This document shows positions 56,986-64,000 of a stretch of DNA of 64,000 nt, piece after piece. The position numbers were made by a program, and so were the translations under genes. Source of the stretch: Scilla litardierei (taxonomy: Eukaryota > Streptophyta > Magnoliopsida > Asparagales > Asparagaceae); NCBI GenBank assembly GCA_030789695.1, contig CM061142.1:800783610-800847609 (forward strand). The letters are read 5' to 3'. The number at the start of each line of letters is the position of its first letter. The first letter of the stretch is position 1. Below the pieces are notes generated by a model. The model was given only the letters and a program-made list of their open reading frames with translations, did no database searches and was not told the origin of the DNA.

Positions 56986-58089
56986 TTACTCCACTTTCAC
57001 ATCATCTGACTCCCCGCTTGAAGAGTCATCTTCGGAATCGGTGAAACCGACAAATCCTTTCTTGTAGCCTTTCTTATACTTCTTCGATTTGTCGTACTTC
57101 GGCGCCTTCCACTTTTCCTTTTGCTTGTTTTGTGGACAATCCGCTTTGATGTGTCCTGGCTTATTGCATTTAAAGCACAAAGGAGGAGAGGCGTTAGTAG
57201 AAGTAAATTTAGATTTGCCTTTGAAGTTACCTTTTCGGAAGAAGCGATTGAACTTCTTTGCCATGAGGGCAATGGATTCCATGTCCATTTCGTCTTCCGA
57301 GTCCTCGTCATCGGTAGAGGTGGATGGAGCCGCCTTGAACGCAATCGCCTTTTTCTTGGGCACGTCTTGGTTCAAGTAAGACTTCATCTTCTCTTGTAAC
57401 TTCACCTTGCTATCCTTGCATACCTCGTATGACATTAAAGTACCCATTAGTTGAACTATGGTATACTTGTTCATATCGTTACCTTCCTCGATGGCGAAGG
57501 TACGCTTTTCCCAACTAGAAGGAAGTCCTTCTATAAGTTTCGAACATTTCTCCTTTTGGGTGTAGGTTTTGCCGAGAGCCTCTAACTCGTTTATGATGTC
57601 GACGAAGCGAGCATAATACTCCTTCATCTTCTCACCCTGTAGCATATGAAACATCTCGTAATCTTTATTAACTACAACTAGTTTAGAGTCTCTTACCCTA
57701 CTCGTCCCTTCATGTAAGATGAGGAGGGAGTTCCAAATTTGATATGCACTCTTACATGTGCATATCTTATTGAAGTCCTCGGGCTCCAATGCGCATTGCA
57801 AGGCATTCATTGCCTTGGCATTGCTTACCTCCGCGGCGACCTCCGCGGGAGTCCATTTCTCGAAATCTTCTTCGGCGGGCTCGACATACTCCTTCATTGT
57901 GGTCCTCCATAGGGAAGCACTCTGGAGGAAAGTTTCCATCCGGCATTTCCAGTACCTGTAGTTGGTACCGTTGAAGAATGGAGGCCTCGTTGAGGAATGT
58001 CCTTCCATTACCGAAGAAGCTCCTTCACGGTTCTTGAAGGTGCTATAATCCGAAGGTGGACGCACGGTCTTGTTGTCGTTGGCAGACAT
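56986..58089 (-). CDS. gag: SireC gag, N-terminal part
   Basis: 367 residues, ATG at 58089 only 11 nt after the primer site. Core motifs of a Sirevirus Gag: RPPFFNGTNYRYWKCRMETF, then NAKAMNALQCALEPEDFNKI, HEGTSRVRDSKLVVV, EKMKEYYARFVDIINELEAL and a zinc knuckle CFKCNKPGHIKADC near residue 310. The frame stops at TAA after ESDDVKVE, where the coding sequence evidently continued into the coiled-coil extension. The protein would form particles and bind RNA. Confidence 0.93.
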   Translation of the reverse strand: MSANDNKTVRPPSDYSTFKNREGASSVMEGHSSTRPPFFNGTNYRYWKCRMETFLQSASLWRTTMKEYVEPAEEDFEKWTPAEVAAEVSNAKAMNALQCALEPEDFNKICTCKSAYQIWNSLLILHEGTSRVRDSKLVVVNKDYEMFHMLQGEKMKEYYARFVDIINELEALGKTYTQKEKCSKLIEGLPSSWEKRTFAIEEGNDMNKYTIVQLMGTLMSYEVCKDSKVKLQEKMKSYLNQDVPKKKAIAFKAAPSTSTDDEDSEDEMDMESIALMAKKFNRFFRKGNFKGKSKFTSTNASPPLCFKCNKPGHIKADCPQNKQKEKWKAPKYDKSKKYKKGYKKGFVGFTDSEDDSSSGESDDVKVE

Positions 58090-58100
58090 AGCTTAGTATC

Positions 58101-59860
58101 TGGCTCTGATACCAAATGTAATGCCCTGAAAGCTACTGCACAAGTACTAGAGGGGGGTGAATAGTACTTTAAAAATAACAAGGAGTATAATTCCTAATTA
58201 TCGTGCAAACTACTACCAACCAATGCGGAAGCTAAAAATGACAACAACAAATAATCAATGCAAACAATTGATATGATGGGTTCGGATCCACCCAAGTCTC
58301 CCCGACTTGTACCCGGTGATCCTACGTCCCAGAACACCCGGATCCCCTCCGGATACTTAGGTTAGAAACCCTAACCCAAGATTTCCACTATGAATACCTT
58401 GTGAAAAACCTTCACAAGATCAAATCATACAATCAATAGCAATAGTGAATCCCACAACCTGGGATCACAACCTTCTCTCACAACCGAGAGAATCAATAGC
58501 AATAAAAGAGTTTATATGAAATAAACAATAACTTACCACAAACCCTATACCTTGAGTATTCTTACCAAATTAGGGCAAGGAGGGATTTGAGGAAGGAGAA
58601 GTCACCAAGACCTATCACCACCAATATGAGCAGCAATGGGTGCCTAGGAATGAGTAGGAGACTTGAATCAAGCAATATCTTGTATGGCTCAACAAGAACA
58701 AAGTTCTCTCAAGATGGATTCTAGATCTCAAATGAGGGAGAGAATGATTTCTTGTGAGGAAGAGAGCTTTGGAAATGAGTTTTAATCTCTAACTCTTTCA
58801 ATCTGAATAAGACTCTCAATAGCAGCTCTAACCTTGAGAGAAATGACCAAGCTTCGTATTTATAGGGTCCCACAAAATCGAGCTAGGTCAACTCCCAACG
58901 GTTGGAAATCTGGGGCAATTAGTCGGTCAAAGAACAACCACTGACTGACTAGTTCATCAACTAGTCGGTCGGTGAAACAACATGAACCGACTAAAGGATG
59001 AACAGTGAACAGATGAAATTTCAGACCTAGATAACTAGTCGGTCCAAGAAGACTTTCCGACCGACTAGTTTTTCAACTAGTCGGTCGGTCAGTTAACTTA
59101 GACCGACTAAGAGTCAAAAACTATTAGTCTGAATACAAATTGATTTAGTCGGTCCAAGAACAAATGTTGACCGACTAGATCATCAACTAGTCGGTCACCA
59201 AACGTTCTTAGACCGACTAACGATAAACAGTAACTCAGGTGAAAAATTGGCATGTACAGTAAAGCTCAACTAGTCGGTCTAAGAAGCATCACTGACCGAC
59301 TAGTTCACCAACTAGTCAGTCGGTGAGTCAACTAAGACCGACTAACTATGAACAGTAAAGAGCTTAAGATTTGGGAGACAAACTAGTCGGTCCAAGAAGC
59401 TTTTCCGACCGACTACATCACCATCTAGTCGGTTGGTTCTTCTTCTTGAACCAACTAACATGCACAAGAAGTCCCGAATCGAAGCGCGATGCTTCGGGAA
59501 AGTTTGAATGGACTTCTACTAAGATCCTAGCTCTAAGATAGGAGCGATATCAAGATTAAATGATAATACCTACTCAAGGCTTAATATTCTAAATAACAAA
59601 GCTAGAAGACTAAATATAAATCTAGACAAACCGTCTTCAAACGCTTCGATCGAATCTTCATGACTTCAAAGTTGGTCCAAAAGCTTCAACGAAGCTTTAG
59701 GCATATGAATACGTGCTTTGAGAAGTCTTGAGACGTCGCTTTGGTTGTTCACGTGAATTTGGCGACGATCTCCATAACTGCGCTCACAAAGTGTTAGTTC
59801 ACGATTTATTTATGTTTGCTCATCATCCAAAACCAAATCCGGGGAGTCCAATACTCAACA
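58101..59860 (-). repeat. SireC primer site and 5' LTR
   Basis: The primer site, plus-strand TGGCTCTGATACCA (58101-58114), is the initiator-Met type. LTR 58117-59860 with palindrome array 58918-59460 and minus-strand TATA box at 58857-58864. Confidence 0.95.
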
Positions 59861-60070
59861 TTTGAGTCGTTTGCCCGAAAATTTTTGACAACGGGTCCTA
59901 TTTTCTTTGAGAGGAGAGGAGAACGGGATATCTATCATATGGAGGATGACCAAGGCAAAGAGGAGCGCTCCATGGACGCGCTCGAGGCTTAGGAGAAGGA
60001 AGAAACCACCTGAAAGAAGAAAAACAGAGATTAGAGCCAAAACGAAGCATCACAGCAAAAAACAAAGCCT
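59861..60070 (+). other. Athila sequence right of SireC
   Basis: About 200 bp without a recognised domain. It begins TTTGAGTCG and is presumed to be Athila internal sequence after pol, because it leads straight into the Athila palindrome region. Confidence 0.5.
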
Positions 60071-60960
60071 CACTCGGCCGAGTACCATAGCCACTCGGCC
60101 AAGCAACCAACGTCGTCCGCCCGAGTGGCCCACCAACGAGGGAAGTCTGATGTACCCAACTCTCTGTCTTTTTTGTGATTTCAGTATAAACTGCCACTCG
60201 GCCGAGTATATTTCCTCACTCGACCGAGTGAAACTAATACCCTCCTAGGGCAAGTGTTGCCGAGTATCTTGAGCCACTCGGTCGAATGGACTTTCTCCAC
60301 TCGGCCGAGGGTGGCAAAGACACTCGGCCGAGTCGTAAGCAGCGAGGAGTTTTTAAAAATAATTTCGTTACAATCTAGGCCGAGTGACAGTCACTCGGCC
60401 GAGTCGTAACTAATCATATATAAGCTGACGCGGGCTCGGCGCGGAATTCGAAACGACAAAATTCTCGATTGCTTGAACCCGCGCCTCGTCCGACCCTCGC
60501 CCGCCCGCTGCGACCGCCCACTTGCCCGACCGCCGCGCCCACCGGTCCGACCGCCGCGCCACCACCGGCCGACGTCGACCACCGCTCCGACCGACCGCTG
60601 GCGACGTCCCTCGCCGCCGGCCGACCTCCGGTAACCCGATTTCGCCCCATTTCTCCATTTTCTCCTATTTTTTAACGATCTGTGCACTAATCGAGCCCCT
60701 AAATCAAATTAATTTCATTATCTATCTATTATACCCCTAACCCCCCATGTATTTTGAATTTTACACGCTGATATCATGGTTTGATGTGCAGGCTATCTTG
60801 GGGAGCTTAAGGGAGCTTCCGGGGCGCGCTTTTGGCCTTGTGGAGTCGGCGTCTTCGCACGCATCCGCTGTTTTGCTCTCGCGGCATGTTCAGGTACCTT
60901 CATTCCATTATTTTTGGCACGCCGCATTTTATATTAGTTGGGTGATCGCTCGGGGCACAC
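60071..60960 (+). promoter_or_regulatory. Athila internal promoter-like region before the third ORF
   Basis: 60071-60407 carries ACTCGGCCGAGT-type palindromes as in the LTR U3. Sequence outside the palindromes also matches the LTR (CGTCCGCCCGAGTG, then ACCCAACTCTCTGT). A TATA box (TATATAA, 60417-60423) follows within 15 bp, then a GC-rich leader. Possible splice sites (CCG|GTAACC at 60631 and TGTGCAG| at 60791) would mark a leader intron. Transcription here is inference. Confidence 0.6.
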
Positions 60961-63038
60961 ATGCCGCCCCGAACACGGCCACGCACTAGGAGAGCTTCTG
61001 CCAAGCGGAAGCGGCCGGATGAGCCCGGCCCCTCCCACGAGATGAGGACTCTCCTCTGCCTACACCACCTCACCCCACACAGCCACAGCCTACCGATCCA
61101 GTCCACCCACAGCCACTTCCAGCCGAGCCCATCCACCCACAGCCACCACCGGCTCCTATCGTCGGGCCGCTGGGTATTACGTTCCGAGACGATGCACATA
61201 GCATCGTTTTTGAGCGTATCGCCCAGCGCTCGATAGTGCCCTCCAGGTTCACACACCTTGTAGACCTAGACCGCCTGGGGGTACTCGAGGGGATGCTCAC
61301 ATTGTACGACAACGTGGGTTGGCGAGATTTTCTTTCCGTGTCGGCGGACACTTACGTCCGTCCGACACTCGAGGTACTCAGCTCGATCGCCCGGACCGCT
61401 GAGGGATGCTCCTTTCAACTTATGGATCGAGAGTGTCAGATCACTCTCGATATGCTTTGAGCGTTCTTTCAGTGGCCCGCAGTCCCCACACCCGACCGAG
61501 CCTACGCCCCCACACACATCCCTCCCCCATCCTTCGATTCACACGCCTTTTGGGCCCGGATCACAGGTTTACCACAGGCCTTTGACCCTAGTAGGGCCAA
61601 GGCCTCGGCCATAGTCCACCCCTGCCTCCGCATAGCACAGCGCCTTATGGCGACCACATTTCTAGCGAGGTACGAGCATGGGACGATGTCGACGCCTGAG
61701 CTCTATATGCTCTACGCGATGACTCGCCCCAGAGTTCTTGATAGGGATGGTGTTACGATGGTCCCCGCCGTTGAGATTGATGTCGCTAGCTGGTTTTTGG
61801 ACCGCATCATCGTATCGGTGGGCGCTCGCTCCCCGATATGTTGCGGCGGCCTGATCACCCTGCTAGCTCTGATGACCGGCGAGGACCTACCGGCCGACCT
61901 GCGTCGACCTTCGGGCCCTACTTCACTCTCGATAGACGTCATGGCCCGGATGAAGATGCTTCATCCGCATGGCCAACGGCACTGGGTATGGTTGCACGGT
62001 CCATTCAGTGCTGACCACATGATCCTTTCGAGCCCCGCTCGGACACACATAGGACCAGCACACGAGGACTGGCTTCCGGCGATGGATCTCCTGATCCCCG
62101 CCGCCTATGTGCTTGAGGCCGAGGAGGCTGAGCAGGCACACCCTGCACCTGTAGACCCCGTGTTCCCTCAGCCTGCGCCTGCACTTTCTGCCGCTCCCGA
62201 CACTTCTGTCCCCACTTCTGCCAGTGTCGGGAGTACACTTGCTGAGCCGTCCACCACGCCTACCACCACGCCTACCACCACCACTGCTGTGCCCCTGTCG
62301 GTTGAGCCACTCACCTCTCTGCTACCCGAGCGTCCACCCACCATACTTGAGAGCGGCGAGCCTTCCTTCACTTCCGTCGTGGAGACCCTATCCACTTTGA
62401 TCTCCGATGGGGTTTCACCTTTTGGACCCCACACTTCCTCCCCAGCGGTTGACCTTTCTGTCTCCACGGCAGCCATCCTATCTGAGAGTGTCGTGACGTC
62501 TGTTCCCACGTCTGTGTCACTGACCTCTCTCGTTGCCTCGCCACCGATTCTGTCTTCCACTCCCACTGCTGCTGCTTCCACCTCACACCAGCCTGCATCC
62601 CAGCCTCGCACTGAGGCTGGGCATCCACTAGTGAGCACAGCACCCTTTCAACCCATGCCTGTTGTCCCGATCACCTACACTGCACGTATTAGACAGCCCC
62701 GACCTGCTCAGCCTAGACCTGTCCGTCCCTCCGCTCCACCACCCCCTGACGCCTTAGTTCAGAGCGTTCGCGCTCTTAAGGGGGCGATGAGTGGACTCCG
62801 GAGCGATTTTAGGGTTCTGTCTTCCACAGTCACCGCCATGCAGCACCGCCTCGAGCTACTTCCCGGCATTCACTTTTGCCTGACCCAGATCCTCGAGCGA
62901 CTGCCACGACCACCACCCACCCAGCTGACTGTTCCATGCCCACCACCCCCACCCCCACCCACCCAGCAGACTGTCACCCAGCCACCACCACCCCCACCTC
63001 CGCCTCAGGACGGAGATGGCGCAGCACCACCAGCTTAG
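60961..63038 (+). pseudogene. Athila third ORF, one frameshift and one stop
   Basis: The ATG at 60961 begins a basic stretch (MPPRTRPRTRRASAKRKRPD). A frameshift near 61040 moves to the frame that runs to 63038, with one TGA at 61458-61460. Main parts: SIVPSRFTHLVDLDRLGVLE; TLYDNVGWRDFLSVSADTYV; FWARITGLPQAFDPSRAKAS; PICCGGLITLLALMTGEDLP; a long Pro/Ser/Thr-rich stretch; a probable coiled coil (VQSVRALKGAMSGLRSDF); and a proline-rich C-terminus. This is the Athila ORF known as the ATHILA ORF-1 type or putative plant transposon protein, sometimes called env-like. No membrane anchor is evident. Confidence 0.85.
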
Positions 63039-64000
63039 GCACACCCTTGATGCCATCGATATTTTTTGTCGTTATGCTGCCCATTCTCTGCTTGGTCCTG
63101 ATGCTTTTTGCCCACCCCCTCCTCCCATCACTATTTTTGTCCACATTTTGATCATATCATTCTATATCCTTCTTCGGGAGTGAGGTAGAGTATTTTTGGT
63201 GACACACACATATCTGCATCACTCTTATCCTTGCATGCTTCACATCCGCATCATATTTTCATTTTGTTTTTATTTTATTTTATCTTTCTTTTTATCATGC
63301 ATGCAAACCCCCCCCCCACCCATTACCCATCTCTCGGTGTGCCACACTTCGCACATTGAGGACATTGTGCACTTTAGCTTGGGGGAGTGAATTCTCACAC
63401 TTTTTGCTTTTATCACCTTTTATTTTTAGTTTTTTCATGTTTTTCCACTTTTACACCCATTTTTCATCACTTTTTCATTTTTTTACCAAGCATCACGTTT
63501 TTCTTATTCTTCTTGTGTGCCGCATTGTAAATAGTTTTTATTTTTCTTTTGTCTTTATTTCTTTCATCTTTTGCTAGAGATGACTTTTCTGTGATGATGA
63601 TGACGTGGTGTTAGCTTTTCTCTATATGCATGCTATATTTGTCATGTCATAGCTTTTTTATTTCTGATATCATATGCTATGTTCTGCTTTGCATTTAGAA
63701 ATAGTAACCCACTCTCTTTTGCTGTATGAAAATGGATGAAATTCTATTATTAGCTGATGTCTGATGATTCATATGTATGCTATCGTAGAAAACACACCAA
63801 GATTCACGCATTGATGCTTATATCTGGAGTACTGATTTCCTTACTCACATCACTTCTATTTGCATGATTTGTACGCTTCACTTCGGGTTGATTGAATGTT
63901 TGCTAGCTTTGATAAATCTGGATTAGTTTACTTTTTAAGATTAAACTGAGTAGATTATATTACCCTGCTGAAGTTGTCATGCACGTCCTATAGAGTGAAC
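63039..64000 (+). other. Athila 3' noncoding region
   Basis: T-rich noncoding sequence. CATTGAGGACATTGTGCAC followed by TTGGGGGAG (near 63354-63388) is a purine tract of the type seen after pol or env in Athila and Tat elements. The following sequence does not match the 5' LTR start, so the true LTR lies further right. Confidence 0.6.

Larger units (their letters stand above)
47340..59860 (-). mobile_element. SireC: Sirevirus-like copia element, near-intact pol
   Basis: LTRs are at 47420-49164 and 58117-59860, with an internal region holding gag, pol and a third ORF. An extra 80 bp of gag start and primer site (47340-47419) lies outside the left LTR. The LTRs differ at roughly two dozen sites in 1,745 bp by eye. 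The right flank is TTTGA; the left target copy is lost, since the left outer sequence is not Athila but a second piece of SireC. Confidence 0.94.
59861..64000 (+). mobile_element. Athila-type gypsy element, right part
   Basis: Plus strand, same palindrome family as the LTR at 44531-46347. It holds the promoter-like region, the third ORF and the 3' noncoding region. A 3' LTR is not reached before the window ends. Confidence 0.8.

Noticed and set aside
60387..60740. Arg/Pro-rich frames on both strands before the Athila third ORF
   Set aside because: GC-rich leader sequence with no domain; more probably a 5' UTR with an intron.

Overview
This window is plant nuclear DNA made almost wholly of nested transposable elements; I see no host gene. 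The evidence for a plant is the element types: Ty1/copia elements of several lineages (including Sirevirus-like ones with a third ORF), an Athila-type Ty3/gypsy element with the tRNA-Asp primer site TGGCGCCGTTGCCGGGGA, a hAT element with TAGGGATG ends, and an inverted-repeat MITE. The species cannot be told from the sequence. Element names below are mine.

Layout. 1-2708: a minus-strand copia remnant (3' LTR, RNase H tail, stray LTR piece, gag scraps). 3693-4084: MITE. 4085-4283: a decayed copia leader. 4284-11046: Copia-1 (+), complete with 177-bp LTRs and target duplication AAACT. 11170-37794: Copia-2 (+), 141-bp LTRs, split in its reverse transcriptase by a 19.7-kb nested block at duplicated ACTTG. 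That block (17056-36722) is SireA (minus, two ~1.7-kb LTRs), which holds a truncated second Sirevirus, SireB (19569-26010), then a repair junction that repeats a piece of Copia-2 (26032-26199). Copia-3 (minus, 26249-35057, duplication AATAG) sits in the right SireA LTR and is itself cut by a 1,021-bp hAT element (29132-30152, 8-bp duplication GTCTCTTC). 38068-39000: a probable minus-strand LTR with a primer site. 39064-44530: Copia-5 (minus), decayed and related to Copia-1. 44531 to the right edge: an Athila-type element (+), whose middle is replaced by SireC (minus, 47340-59860), the youngest-looking element, with an uninterrupted pol.

How the parts relate. Copia-1, Copia-2 and Copia-5 belong to one short-LTR group with a shared gag type, a conserved folded block in the leader and hairpin-rich leaders. 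SireB, SireC and the Athila element each carry a third ORF after pol with a similar protein core. In all three, the palindrome typical of that element's own LTR promoter recurs just upstream of the third ORF. In the Athila case the internal copy also matches the LTR outside the palindromes and is followed by a TATA box. I read this as a self-promoted third-ORF cassette shared between copia and gypsy elements; it is the most interesting signal here.

LTR differences quoted are counts by eye, not computed alignments.
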